Shown: positions 1 through 12,166 of the stretch, in pieces
How the letters are laid out: the number at the start of each line of letters is the position of its first letter
Numbering within the stretch: the stretch's first letter is position 1
Assembly: GCA_028386065.3 (NCBI GenBank)
Contig: JAKUCV010002194.1
Coordinates: 35,405 to 99,404 of the forward strand
Direction of reading: 5' to 3'
Length of the DNA stretch: 64,000 bases
From: Turnera subulata
Lineage: Eukaryota; Streptophyta; Magnoliopsida; Malpighiales; Passifloraceae
Position numbers and translations under genes: made by a program
Notes under the pieces: generated by a model
What the model saw: the letters and a program-made list of their open reading frames with translations, nothing else
Told to the model about the DNA's origin: nothing
Databases searched by the model: none

Positions 1-471
1 TTTTTTTTTTTCTTTTTTTTTTACTCTCTTTTCTCTCCGTTTTCCTTTTTCTCTCTATTTTTCTTTTTCTCTCTATTTTTTTCTTTTTTTTCCTCTTCTT
101 CCCTTCTGGTTCTTTCCCACCGATTTTTAAGCTGTTTTTTTTATTATTATTTTTTTCCTTTTACTATTAAGCATGTGAGCAATAATTCAGATCGTCCATA
201 TTACGGGCGAATCCGATCCGGACCAGAAAATATTCAATACCCCGTAGTTATTTTCCGATGTGATTTTCCGAGAAATTCCGAAATCCGAAAAATACCAACT
301 TAGTTCCGAAAAATTCACGGGAAAATCACGAGCGCGGGAAAACCCTTGGTTTCGAAAAACTACTCCCGATTTACCTTGAATTAATTACCCAAGATTAATT
401 CAACAGTAAGTCACGGTAAATAGACCTTTACAGTCCGGTAAAAATCCAAAATTTTTACCCGGGCTGTTACA
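1..471 (-). mobile_element. 5' part of a Ty3-type LTR (family of the 9.8-kb and 35-kb elements), cut by window edge
   Basis: Read on the minus strand from 471 it starts TGTAACAGCCCGGGTAAAA, as the LTRs at 9825, 14550 and 35176 do. It follows them through the motifs aattaatcttgggtaatt, ttggtatttttcgg and the block ending in ttttctggtccgg. The pyrimidine-rich start of the window (1-80) matches, on the minus strand, the purine tract those LTRs carry at the same place. The element's remainder lies left of the window. Confidence 0.85.
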
Positions 472-891
472 TGTATGGCATGCAGAGGAGAGACACGTTT
501 AACTTCACGGGCGGTGCTTGGTGGGTGGCACAGGAGAAAGGCAGGCGCCGCCTGCATAATTGAGCCGCCTCAATTATGCAGGTCTGTCTGCATACTAAAG
601 CATGTACGGTCCGGACCAGAAAATAACTAATATACCCTCTTACCTTTATTTCTGGTCCGTTCTCTCGAGGTTAAACCTGACTTTTTCTGAAGATTCCTGG
701 ACCCAAAAAATACCAACTCTGGTCCGTAAAATCTGCAGAAAAATTTGGGACGTGGGGTATAGGTCGGTTTCAGAATCCAATATATAATTTACCCTGAAAT
801 AATTATCCAAGATTAATTTCAAAAGGTAAATTACTGTACAAGGCCTTTTACAATTCCGGTAAAAAACATAAATTTTACCCGGGCTGTTACA
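472..891 (-). mobile_element. Fragment of a second LTR of the same Ty3-type family
   Basis: On the minus strand from 891 it also begins TGTAACAGCCCGGGTAAAA and contains the same signature blocks (aattaatcttggataatt, ttggtattttttggg, attttctggtccgg, then tgcataattgagg). It is more diverged than the piece at 1-471 and stops where that LTR starts. The simplest reading is that the 1-471 element inserted into this LTR. No target duplication can be tested because one side is outside the window. Confidence 0.75.
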
Positions 892-2175
892 TATTCCCCT
901 GTTTGGAAAGCAAAAGAATCGGAGGGGACAGAATTGTGGGGAGAAAAATTTTTCCCATTTGAGGAGAATGTCATCCTCTCTAAATTGGGGAGAAACGGGA
1001 GAGAATAGTGAGCTCCATACTTAATTGTAAAAATTTTGGACAAATATACCCCTTATCCCTTTGGCTCTTTCACTCTTCATCTTCCACCAAAACAAACCAT
1101 GGACCACAAAAGGTTCCTTTGTATCTGCCAAGTAGCTTTTCTTCTGTGTCTTTCGAAAGGGAGTGATGAAGGAAAATTGAAGTAGAAACCAACTCTCCTC
1201 TCCACTCATCTCCTAATTCTCCTTTCTTTAAATTCACTATGGTCAAATACCACAGTCAGATTTTCTTCTCAGACTATTCAGTTCTCTCCCAACAGATTGA
1301 TGGTTTCTGTGGCATTTTCTTCTCAGGCTATTCTATTCTCTTCCAGCAGATTCAAGGTTAGTTCTTCTCTTAAATTAACTCTGATTAACCAGTATTTTTA
1401 GATGTAGAATCATTTATTAATTTATGAATGAAGGTTTATCAAAAAGAAAAAAATACTAGTTCGAAAATATTATTGAAGGTTGTAACATGTGATTGCTAGC
1501 GTCACCTTTATCAATTATTAATCTATGGCTTCTGTTGTAACTGGTAGGGGTTTATCAAACACTTTATAACTAAGGGCATTACAAATAAATTGCAGAGATC
1601 TACGAAAAGAGCAAGACAATATTCAAGCCTACTTTATTTATTTATTATACTTAAGTTCTTGGATTGTTTTCATGCTTGGTATCGTCATTGTGATTTAACA
1701 ATTTCAGTTTGGCACTTTTTATAAATTTATAATTTGGCCATACAATTTAAATTTGCTTAAATGTACTCACAGTATCTATATACATGCATTTATATAAGTT
1801 GGGATATAATTATTCCTTTGTTATACAAGCATCTATCATAGTATGATTGTTATTTCTGTTCTTTGTTCAGGGACATTTTCTTGGTGCTTCTATGTCTACT
1901 GGAACAATATCTTGTCTTGGCTTCTATTCTCTTATGTATTCAGGTAATTGTTATTTAATCTCATCTTAAATTAATTCACATATTATTTTAATTTCTTATA
2001 ATGTATTGTAAATTAAAATTTAACTATAATTCAATTGTTTACATGACATATATGTGGATTATTTAAGTGTAATAGTTCATGGATTTTTTTTTGTCAGTGT
2101 AGATTATTTAAATCTATCTGCTCATGATAATTATATTACTTCACATTTATTTTTAGTATTATTTAGGTTATACAA

Positions 2176-3399
2176 ATGGATAGTGAACCAAATGAGGGAG
2201 AGTCTGCCTTCTTTCATGATGAGAACACCGGTGATAATGTTTTGGCCACAAGTGACGACACGATCCACTATAGCAACTAACGAAACTCTATGGAGAAATT
2301 TTATCGACAATTGGCAACGACAACGATCTCTTCTTGTGGTTTAGCTTGTTTGTTACATTGTGTATTATTTCTACTTGATGCACATTCATGCAACCACTGT
2401 TAGGCAGCCCGTCCAACACATAAATATTGAAAGAGAGCGCACTAGACAGAAGGTTATTGATGTCCCTGACGCAGAACGAAGTAGTATGTCGTTCAATAAT
2501 ACGGATGGGTCCACACGCCTTCACTAAACTATATGAAAATTTAAGAGCAACTGGGTGTATGAGAGATTATATACGGGAAACAGTTGAAGAGCAAGTTGCA
2601 AAATTTTTGCATATCTTAGGACAGTCGTTGAAAAATCGTGCAGTTGCATTCTTTTTCATCGCTCCAGTGAAATGGTTAGTCGACACTCCATAATAGTTTG
2701 CGTGTTGTCATACATCTTGATGATGAATACCTTAAGCAGCCGAACGGGTTGGGGGTTCCTTCAAAAATCTATAATAACCATAGGTTTTATCTTTATTTCA
2801 AGGTTAGATTTTAAATATTTATAAACTTGAGCTTTCTTCATTTTAATTATTGTGATAAGAAGCCAATTTATACGTTTATCTGTTTCACATAAATTTTACA
2901 ATGCAGGATTGCATTGGGGCAGTAGATTGTACACACATTCGTGTGAGAGTGCCGCGCACACAAGCCCCTAAGTTTAGAGGGAGAAAAGATACATCACAAA
3001 ATGTGCTTGCTGCATGTTCATTTGATATGAAATTTACGTAGTACTGTCAGGATGGAAAGGAACTGCATCTGACTCAAGAATACTAAAAAATGCATTGAGT
3101 AGGGAAGACAAACTTTTAATTCCTCCCGGTGAGTATCGCCTTGGGTATAACAAAATCAATATAGCGTAAGTATAATATTGAGAATTAATTTATATTTTTT
3201 TGTAGGAAAATATTTTCTTGTGGATGCTGGGTTCATGTTAAAAGCTGGATTAATTACCCCATATAGAGGTTTTCCTTATCATTTGAAGGAGTACTCAAGA
3301 CATGGACCTCAGGATGCAAAAGAATTATTCAACCATCGGCATTCTTCGCTCGGTAATGTTATTAAACGAGCATTTGGTGTATTGAAGAAAGCGATTTGA
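2176..3399 (+). pseudogene. PIF/Harbinger transposase pseudogene (DDE_4-type nuclease)
   Basis: Such transposases bind the element's ends and cut and insert DNA with a DDE catalytic triad. The start at 2176 (MDSEPNEGES) is followed by frame-broken coding sequence. Visible blocks are a helical region (KLYENLRATGCMRDYIRE, 2530-2580), the first catalytic block (DCIGAVDCTHIRVRVP, about 2907-2955) with RKDTSQNVLAACSFD after it, the second Asp block (KYFLVDAGF, about 3206-3232) with LITPYRG, and the last block (NVIKRAFGVLKK, about 3355-3390). A frameshift sits near 3040 (MKFT then stop, continuing LSGWKGTASDSR in another frame), and more stops lie upstream. The residue expected to be the catalytic Glu in the NVIERxFG motif reads Lys. 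An intron probably lies between about 2800 and 2905. The gene is dead. Confidence 0.85.
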
Positions 3400-3906
3400 A
3401 ATTTTATATGGGTCATGGGAGTCTCCTGATGAGGAATTAATTGCTGAACTAGACAGAGAACTATTGAAAACTGAGACAAATAGTGGAGATGTTTATAATA
3501 GGCATGCAAATGATGTAGAGTATAGATAATGAGCTATGTTAAGGGATAAAATAGCATAAAAAATGTGGCAAGAATATCAAAATTCACTTTAAGTTTGAAC
3601 AATGTTGATAACTTTTACTTAATGATTTTTAAATTGTGTACTTCATTACGTTTCTCTGTCTTTGTCATATAATGCATTGACCTTCTTCTCATGTTCCTTT
3701 CATTTTTATTATTGAATTATGATAATTATATATATGCGTCATTGTGATGTTATGTTCATGCTAATTTCAATGTCTTGACTACATTTCTCATTCTCAATTC
3801 AAAGTAAGCAGAATATTAGTTTTTGTTTATGTTTAATATGTTCATGCTTTTCCTATTTTCTTTTGTTAAATTTAATTTCATATATGAGTTGTGCAGATTG
3901 CAAAAT

Positions 3907-4990
3907 ATGGTGAAAGGCAAAGAAATTTTAATGAAGAGAAAGACAATGCATCAAGAGATACCCTGTTATGGACCACCGACATGGACACTGTATTGCTTGA
4001 TGCATTTATTTATTGAGGAGCAACATAAACGAAATAAACATGATGACACTTTCACCACACAAGCATACAAAAATATATTGGAATCATTAAGGGAGCAATT
4101 TGGGCGACATATACAGAAGTCACACATTAAGAATAGATTAAAGACATTGAAAAAATATTTTGGTGACTGCAAAGATTTATTCCATGGTGTGAGTGATTTC
4201 TTTTGGAACCCAATTACCAAATTATTTGATGCTACCCCTGAGGTTTGAGATGAATTAATTAAGGTAAATTTATCTTCATTATCTATATTTGTAAAATCCT
4301 AATATAGTGCATGAAATATGTGTGGATTCAATTATTTTATACATTTAACTAACCTTTATGTTTTAGGGCAATTCATGGGTTAGGAAGTGGAGGCATACAC
4401 CAGTTCATAATTATGATAAACTATATGATTTATATGGTGAAGACAGAGCTACTGGAGATTTTTCTGGGAGTGCAAAGGAGAAAGTGAGATGTTGGCAAAG
4501 AGAGGCAAGTTCTTCACAGCTTGACCTGAATGATCCATTTGAAAATGCAACTAATGAGAATGAATATGATTGGCAACATGGCATGCCTAGTAATTTAGAG
4601 AATTTGGACCATTTTAGTCCTGAATATTCACCTTCAATTAATTCTCAAGGAACATCTTCTAGAAGCTCCAAAAGAAAGGCACCCATGGTTGAATTGTTGG
4701 AAAAGCAATATGATAGAGTTAACAATAGAATTGAGAAACTAACAATGGTGATGGAAAATGGCAATGAAATAGCAGAGAAGTCTCTTGCAATCTTAGAGAG
4801 TGGCCATCCTCGCTATTACAAAGAGGAAGAGATATACAATGAGTTGGAGATTGGGGTTGCATCCAGATTATGTAATGACTGCATATTGTTTCTTGTCTAA
4901 GAATCCAGGGATAACAGGAAGGTTTTTTGGACTTCCACGGGCTAGACGTATGGAATTTCTGATAAAAATCATGAATGATTGTGATGGTTA
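3907..4990 (+). pseudogene. Myb/SANT-like DNA-binding protein pseudogene (second ORF of the Harbinger element)
   Basis: In PIF/Harbinger elements this partner protein binds terminal repeats and helps bring the transposase to the nucleus. The first exon (3907-4260) reads MVKGKEILMKRK, then a helix-rich Myb/SANT-like segment with NRLKTLKKYFGDCKDLF, and ends near a GTAAAT donor at 4264. The second exon starts after tttag at about 4367 (GNSWVRKWRHTPVHNYDKL), has an acidic Ser-rich linker (NSQGTSSRSSKRKAP) and a C-terminal coiled stretch (VELLEKQYDRVNNRIEKL). The frame is broken twice: a TGA follows ATPEV in exon 1, where Trp is expected before DELIK, and a frameshift near 4855 moves the C-terminus (FFGLPRARRMEFLIKIM) into another frame. 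Confidence 0.8.
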
Positions 4991-5604
4991 GCTTGGACAT
5001 GATATGGGAGCATCATTAATCTAACTTATATTCTATGGTTATGGTTGTGCACTATGTAATATCTAGTTGTTCTCATGTAACTATTATGGAGATGGTACCA
5101 GCAAGATTTAGAGCTAATTAGAGTGTAGTATAATACATAATGACTATGTTGTATTGGAGACTTTCGTAGAAGTAGAATTGAACACTATGCATTATGTACT
5201 ATCTAGTTATTCTAATGTTGTTATCATGAAATATATTTTAATATAAGCCCTGGAGCCATTTATTAGAATCTGGCAATGTTTTTTGTGAAGGGTACGACTC
5301 ATAGCTTTTGCATACTGTGAAGCTAAATTCAAAATTCTTTTTGGAGAAATCCAGTTTCACTCAATTTTAACACTGCATTTTAGCTTCCAAGCTCTTGAAG
5401 CTCGCAATCCTCACTTTCTGGATGCTATAGTTACTGAAATTCTGGCTTTGCTCCAATAAGATTGGATTTGCATGTTTATCATTAACGCAGCGGATTTGCA
5501 AATTAATTATCATGCTTAACTTAACAATGATTTTGTTTCATTTAATGCTTTGCCTACTTTTTTGCTCATATGTTTTCACACTGGTACTTCGTATGTGCTC
5601 CAAC

Positions 5605-5791
5605 TCTTTCATGTGGTCCCAGTGGAGAAGGGTTGGGGTCCCTTAAGCATCAATTAGGGTTCAAGTCTTGGCGATGTGAATGGAACATGCACAGTTGGTA
5701 GGGTGCCCACCTTAATAGGTGCCGATCGAAGCCCGGGAGAGATTAGTCTCATGTCGACGAGGATACTCTTCTAGTATCAAAAAAAAAAAAT
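5605..5791 (+). mobile_element. tRNA-derived SINE with poly(A) end
   Basis: The segment has a Pol III B-box-like stretch (gggttcaagtct, about 5657-5668) and a composite body, and ends in a run of A at 5779-5790. The length (about 185 bp) and layout fit plant tRNA-derived SINEs. The A box is not clear and I did not find a convincing target duplication, so the left end is approximate. Confidence 0.55.
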
Positions 5792-6041
5792 ATGGCGCCC
5801 TAGGTGGAGTGATTCAAAAAACAAATGGGAATTAGAATTATATTTATTTGGTAACATTTCTTTTTATTATTATTAGACTGATTAGTGTAATTATAGGTCT
5901 AGTTATGATAATTCAGATTAAACATATGAATATGAAGTGTGAAGATATTTCAGTAATTTTATACTATTACTCTTTCTTTCCTTCTATTTTCTTTCTTATT
6001 CCAAACAATATAATATAACATTCTTTTCACTTTCTTTCCCC

Positions 6042-6489
6042 GGGTTAAGCACCTTTTGTATACCTCAAGTTTCTCTTTTGTCCCGATCGTATACCTCAGA
6101 GTTTCTCTGTCCCTTTTATGTACACCGAGTTTCAATTTTTGTCCCTTTCATGTACCTCGGGCAGTCCAAGCGATGACATGACCATCTATCGGGGTCCACT
6201 TGACATGTGTCGCAATTCTATTGGCGCCAAATGGATATTATTGTGGGTCCTACCTTATTTCTCAAATATTCTAGTTTGTGGGTCCTACAAAAATTTCCAC
6301 ATGACACCAATGGCATTATGCCACGTGTCAAGTGGACCCGGGTAGATGGTCATGTCATCGTCCGGGCTGCCCGAGGTACACAAAAGGGACAGAAATTGAA
6401 ACTCGAGGTACAGAATCGGGACACAAAAACTCCAGGATATACGATCGGGACAAAAGGAAAACTGGAGGTATATAAAAGGTGTTTAACCC
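6042..6489. mobile_element. 448-bp MITE copy 1, MULE-type, with 10-bp TSD
   Basis: Terminal inverted repeats read GGGTTAAGCACCTTTTGTAT at the left and the inverse of atataaaaggtgtttaaccc at the right. A perfect 10-bp target duplication, ttctttcccc, flanks the element (6032-6041 and 6490-6499). The interior has subterminal inverted copies of a block with ggcattatgccacgtgtcaa. It is related to the copy at 27236-27685. It has no coding capacity; open frames across it are incidental. A 9-10-bp duplication points to the Mutator superfamily. Confidence 0.9.
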
Positions 6490-6722
6490 TTCTTTCCCCT
6501 CTTCCCAAACAAAAGAAGGGAATGACACATTCTATTCTCTCCCCTTTCAATCTTCTCACTTTCTTTCCCCCTATTTTCTTTCCCCCCTAAAATCTTTCCC
6601 AAACTAAGCCTAGCCTTAGGGAGAACTCTTGTTTTCAAAAGTAATGGATTTTTCCCGTTCAAACAATTGCTTGGAATTTTTGAAAACTATGTTCTGAAAA
6701 CAGGTTTCTAAACAAATCCTTA

Positions 6723-7475
6723 GAGTTTGTTTGGAATTGGTTTCTATTTTTTTGTTCTGAAAATAGTTTTTAAAATTTAAACTCAGAAAACAATTTTCTC
6801 AATAAAATAAATCATCAAATCTGTTTGGATGGTACTTTTCAAAACTATGCTCAAAGTTCCTTCTTCTTCTACCGTCCCTGCCACCCTCTCTTCACTCTCA
6901 TAATCTAATAAAATTGCTGAAAAATGAAGTCTTCCACAAAACTTTCAAAAAGCTTTGCAATCTTTCTTCTACAACAATCCACCACATGCTGTTCTTAGGA
7001 CAAAAAAGAAAGATAAATAAGGAGGAAGAAAAAAATTGGAAATTTTCAAGTGATATATGCAATTAGGGTTTTTTCCATTTTCTTCTTTGTCAGTTGATTT
7101 GTACAATTAGACTGACAAACAATATAAAGAGAAGGAAAGATTTGTTTTATATAGGAGATTTCTGGGAGAAGTAGTTTAAAGAGAAGAGGCAGGGACACAA
7201 GCGGGAAAGACTGGGGAGAGGAATAGCGGACGATGCGAAGAAGGAGAAAGGTAGGAGAGTGAGATGAGATTGAAAAAAAAAAAGAGTTAATTATGTATAA
7301 ACATCTTTTAATTACAAAAATACCACCGTCAAAACAATTTTATGTTTTTGAAATCAGCTTTTGGAGAATTATTTTCCAAATCATTCTCTAAAAACTCCAC
7401 CCAAACAAGATTTCTTGTTCTCTGGAAATAACGAGAGCGAGAAACCTGTTTTCAAGAACACCTTCAAACAAGCCT
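6723..7475. mobile_element. Tourist-like MITE (PIF/Harbinger-type), imperfect termini
   Basis: The ends read GAGTTTGTTTGGAATTGG at the left and, inverted, AGGCTTGTTTGAAGG at the right. TTA trinucleotides flank both sides (6720-6722 and 7476-7478), as expected for PIF/Harbinger insertions. Subterminal sequences rich in gttctgaaaacag are partly inverted. It has no coding capacity. The termini match imperfectly, so this is a moderate call. Confidence 0.45.
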
Positions 7476-7814
7476 TTAATATCTGAAAATCCTATTTCAA
7501 TCAAATACATTAATTTTTCACCCAAACATCATCCTTCCTTATAAATTTAACCTCTTTTTTTTTCACTCCCTTCTTTTTTCTTTCTTGTAAAGGGTTGGCT
7601 TCTTCCCCATAATTATAATTTCCTAATTCCACAACACCACTAATTTCTCCTTTATGTCCAAACCCAAACAGCCACAAAATCCACAATCTCAACAATCAAT
7701 CTTTACCTTATACATGTTTGGCTTGTGATTTTGTAATCAAACAATTCAGTAAAAAAATTTAATTGTTTAGGATCGTACTTAACTGAATTTAAAGTAGTGG
7801 AGATCAACTCTAGA

Positions 7815-8161
7815 AGGGTCGGCGTCAAGAATCAGGCGACGGCCTTCCCTCATGTACTTTCATATCGTCGTGTTGAGGAGAGGGTGACATCACCGGTCAT
7901 CGACTATCGTTGCTAAACTTATGGTGCTCTCGGTACTTCTAGATTGCTCAACGCCTTCAAGGGGGAGATGTATATGATGCGTTGCTTGTCACGGAAGGCC
8001 ATGGCGATGGCGGTCTTGCTGGTGGAGGTGTGGGCAGAGACGAGGACAAACTCATTCCTCTCAAAAAATGCGACGAAGACGCCTTGGAAGGGATCGAGCT
8101 CGAGCTGGTAGGTTTTGGCCATTGGGCCGATGTACTGGGTTTGAGAGGATAGCATCGTCAA
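7815..8161 (-). pseudogene. Fragment of an MTR4/SKI2-type exosome RNA helicase gene
   Basis: The minus-strand translation contains the helicase N-terminal motifs of the MTR4 family: LDPFQGVFVAFFERN (Q-region), VLVSAHTSTSKTAIA (motif I, where SAHTSAGKT is normal) and RIIYISPLKALSNLE (motif Ia). Weaker similarity follows downstream (MTGDVTLSS in another frame). MTR4-type proteins unwind RNA for the nuclear exosome. Here the Walker A Gly is Ser (TSTSKT), about four residues after it are missing, and the rest of the ~1000-residue protein is absent. It is a captured or shattered piece, not a gene. No flanking element that carried it was identified. Confidence 0.75.
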
Positions 8162-8429
8162 GCGGCGACATGTTTTGTATTTTCTAAATATGTGCTAATA
8201 CAAACATAAGTACTATTAAGCATATGTTAACATTAATTTATTGTTAGGATGTAACACTCTGATTTTTTAGTAATTAATTTTTATGGAATTTTTGGAATTT
8301 AATTTCTAATTTTTCCCTCGAGGAATTCTTTGAAAATTTTTAGTCAAGGGAATTATTTTATTTACTTAGAAATGTCACTTTCATTTGGAGTTAGGATGGA
8401 TGTGTCTTTAGGCCAACAACAACTTTAGG

Positions 8430-8992
8430 TAGACCTGGCAAAACGGGTATTGACACGACAACCCGACACGAAATTAGCAAGTACAGGTCAGAGATTTTCA
8501 ACCCGTTCAGTTAAATGGGTTGACCCGACACGACACGAAAATTAGCAGGTCAGGTCGCGGGTTGACCCGCAAACTCGATGGGTACTTGTTTATGACCCGA
8601 CTAAATTAGGATATAGATATTTTACTAATTTAATGTAAGATTTATTTAATATTTGAGGCCAACGTTACTAAAATTATCCAAAATATTTCTATAAATTCTT
8701 TAAAATATTATTATATTATGATTCTACAATTTATAATTTTATTTAATATATGAGAAAATCTAATTATATGCCTATTTTCTTAAAAAATACAAGGACTTGT
8801 GCAAAATAGAAAAATTTCAAGTTGATTTTTTGGCTTGTTAGACTTAATAGGTAACCCGCGGGTCAACCCGAACCGGACACAATAATAAATGGGTTGGACA
8901 CGACACGACACGATTATGGGTCAGGTTGGGTTGAAGATTTGGAACCCGTTTACCTGTTCAACCCGACACGACAACACGAATTGCCAGGTCTA
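8430..8992. mobile_element. 563-bp non-autonomous hAT-like element with 8-bp TSD
   Basis: Terminal repeats TAGACCTGGCAA (8430) and TTGCCAGGTCTA (ending 8992) are perfect inverses. Flanking 8-mers actttagg (8422-8429) and gctttagg (8993-9000) agree at 7 of 8 positions, which fits the hAT superfamily duplication size. Subterminal regions are packed with acccgacacg and cacgacacg motifs in both orientations around an AT-rich core. It encodes nothing. Confidence 0.85.
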
Positions 8993-9689
8993 GCTTTAGG
9001 CCCAATAATGGTTTTAGGCCTAATGTGGATTTTAGAGCATTGAGCTAATACACCCTAGACCTAATCGACTACAACCTGGATTTAGTTTAAACACGGGATT
9101 CAAAATTTAAAGATATTATTTGGGCTTAGACCTTGATCTTTAGTAAAATAGGCCTAGTGTTATGGTTAAAACTCGAAGATTATATCAATGATATGCATCT
9201 GTTTATTTTTTCATGAGGAAATATTTTTTGTCATGTGTATGTTTGTAGAATGTTATGGATATAGGAAATGTCGAGGCAGAACGAGGCTTCAGTTTCCGAG
9301 GCAATTATTGTGGCCCAAGTGAGGATATATAAACTCTGGTATGCGATATTGCCTATGATACTCGAGTTGTTGGTCATGGTAAATGATGCGAAAATTCTTG
9401 TTTTGTATTAATGTTGTTTGCTTATGTGCTTATTGCGTTGTTTGCTCTTGTTTGCACTGTGTACCATGTTGGTGTTATTCTTATTATTGTGTGCCTTGAT
9501 TTTTACAATATGGTATTTATGATGGTTGTCATCATGTTTTTGGTACATGGGATGTACTGTTGATAAAAGAGCAGGTAAAAGAGTATACATGATATGAGAA
9601 TTGATAAAGAGCACACAACTACTTTCTACATAATACGTTAACAAGTTATGGAGCTATTAAACTAAGAGATAATTAAATACTGTTGTGGG

Positions 9690-9824
9690 GTTTGTTAAAT
9701 GATAGCACCGAACTGGAGAGAGAGTACCCCTCGGGTCCTGTAATAGTAGTGAGATATAATCACAGAGACGACGATGAGGGAATAGCTGGGTACGCCCCTC
9801 GATTAGTACATTAGTGAGAGTACC
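9690..9824. repeat. Degenerate tandem repeats, left part of the pre-insertion locus
   Basis: Units resembling gagagtacccctcgg and tgggtacgcccctcg recur here and continue at 20912-21090 on the far side of the Ty3-type element (gagagcacctctcacagag, aggtgtgcccc). The unit length is about 75-80 bp. The sequence is probably an LTR interior of an older element, but its type cannot be fixed. Confidence 0.5.
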
Positions 9825-12163
9825 TGTAACAGCCCGGTTAAAAATTTGAATTTTTACCGGGACCGTAAAAGTCTTTTTACAGTGATTTACCGAACGAATT
9901 AATCTTGGGTAATTAATTCAAGGTAAATCGGGCGTCGTTTTTTGTAACCGAGTCTTTTCCCGCGCTCGAGATTTTTCCGTGGATTTTTCAGACCAAAGTT
10001 GGTATTTTTCGGGTTCCGAAATCTTCGGAAAATCACACCGGAAAATAACTAAGGGGGTATCAGTTATTTTCTGGTCCGGTCCGGACACGACTGCGTGATT
10101 CAGTCACGCAGCCGCCTTTGCTTGTGCAGCCCGTGTCTTCCTGTGTAACTTGTGACAATCCTTCTTTTTTCTCTTTTCCCATGACTCTGCCTACACAAGC
10201 AACCCAAACCGTTCTTTCCTCTGCAACCCATTCCCTGCCTCACCATTCCTCTTCTCTTCCACTGCAAACAACAACACATACACAATAGGCCACCACCCGT
10301 GCTTACCAACACCACCCGACACCACCAACCGGGCCACCCAACCGTCAGACCCATCACCAACGCTTTCTCCTTCTCTCCTCCTCACTGTCGTCGCCAACGA
10401 CGAGTCAGCAGCCCGCGCCTCCTTCCCTCCAGTCGACGACGACACCGAGCTGAGACCGTGCCGTACCTTCTCCTCGCCGCCTCCACCTCACGCGACGCCG
10501 GGACGACCTGCAGCAGCGACCACCAGCGCGTCACTGCCGTCGCCTTCCCTCGGCCGTGTCTCGCCACACGCAGAACCCGACGCCGCCGTGAAGAGTAATA
10601 ATTTGGGAAATATATATACGTATATTTATACGTTCGTATTTATTTTCAGAAAATAAGTTTGTATGATTAATTTTTCTGGAAATATGGTTTTCTAAAGATG
10701 ATAATATTTTGGCAAGAAATATATTTTATGGAAATAATTTCAGGAAAAATACATAAAGATGATATAATTTCTAGGAAAATTATATTGTTATTATTTTGGA
10801 AGACAAAGTACTATTATTCTATAAAAAAATATATTTAAAGGAGAGTTTTAATTAAAGTATGGTACCGAAATTATATTCGGATATACGTACGGTATAATAT
10901 TTTGGGTAAAAGATGATAATAAAGGATATGAACCGGGATGGGTTATTTCGCAGTTTTGGCATCATAGCATACTCTTATGTGCATCTTATGTGAGTATATA
11001 TTGTTTGTTGTATAGGTTTGATATCGGGCAGTTTCCCGAGGAGCCGGCTTGGGACCGGTCATTGTCTCCGAAGTTAAGTAATCGGCCAAGGTGAGGATGG
11101 ATTTCCTTCATTATGTGCCTATATTACTCGGTTGTTGTGTTTGATGGTTGTTGCACTATTGTTTGTCACATTTGTATGATTGTTGTCGGGATGTTTATCC
11201 CAGTATCTTGATTTGGTTTTGGGATGTTTATCCCCGTGCATTGAGTTTTGGATGTTTATTTTCGTGTCTTTGGCCATAAGTATAATGGAATAAATAATAA
11301 AATGTGATAAGGATGTCGATCCTTGGTTTTGGATGGGATGTCTATCCCGGTATTTTGGTTAGGGATGTTGATCCCTGAGTTTTGGTTTTGGATAATGATG
11401 ATATAATTGTCACGTGGTAAGTAGTGGTACGACTCGATGGTTTAAGACTGTTTTGTGGTGGCCATGACCTGGGTTACTTGTGATAAGCATGTCTATGCTT
11501 GGGATGTCTATCCCGTGATTATATTTGGGATGTCTATCCCTGGATTCTTATTTTTGGGATGTCGATCCCTGGGCTCTCTTAGTTTGGTCTGGCACCCGAA
11601 ATATGTTGATAACCAGGTCTGACCCCTAGCTTATCCATGACGGGGCCTGGAAAGATAAAATTGGAAATTTGGATTTTTATTTGAGTCTTTGGTCTTGGAC
11701 CGATTTTGGGTCGAGTCTTTTGGTTTGGTGCATTTTTGGCGGTTTTTCCTTGTTTTTGACCCTGAGTAATTTATAGTGTTGCATATTAATTGTCTATCCT
11801 TCGTCGGTGAGCACTTCGGACTCACCCCTCACCTGCGGGCTTTCATCCCGTAGGATGAGTTATTTGTGGTACAGGTATGTTGCATTCCAGACAGGCTGCG
11901 GCGTTATCCCTTGGACAGGACTCGAATCCATAGTTTGCATCAGTGTTGCATACAGTGTCTTTGTGAGTTATTAAGTCTTCCGCTGTGCTACTTTTTGTTA
12001 TTATTGGGCCTTGGGCCGGTTATGATGTTATTGATATTTTTATTTTGGGCTGTTGAGTCCGAGTTTCTGTTGTATACACTGTATGCTGGGCTTGGTTTGG
12101 TTGGGTCGTCATAGTTCCGGCACGTGTTTACTGTGTACGGTAAATACAGGTCGGGGCGTTTCA
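9825..12163 (+). repeat. 5' LTR of Ty3-type copy 1
   Basis: The 2339-bp LTR starts TGTAACAGCCC and ends GGGGCGTTTCA. It holds a GC-rich stretch (about 10090-10595), an AT-rich stretch, then an array of gggatgt-n-atccc mini-hairpins (11187-11575). The GC-rich stretch gives long but incidental open frames. Confidence 0.9.
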
Positions 12164-12166
12164 TTT

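Larger units (their letters stand above)
892..6619 (+). mobile_element. Degenerate two-gene PIF/Harbinger DNA transposon (boundaries approximate)
   Basis: The interval holds two plus-strand pseudogenes: a DDE transposase (2176-3399) and a Myb/SANT-like protein (3907-4990). This pair defines autonomous plant PIF/Harbinger elements. The flanks contain imperfect inverted G-rich sequence: cctgtttggaaag near 900, and the reverse complement of ctttcccaaac near 6597. A candidate TTA target lies at 6617-6619 and another at 887-889, but the left one falls inside the adjacent LTR start, so the true left end may have been removed. A SINE (about 5605-5791) and a MULE-type MITE (6042-6489) are nested inside. 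Confidence 0.6.
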
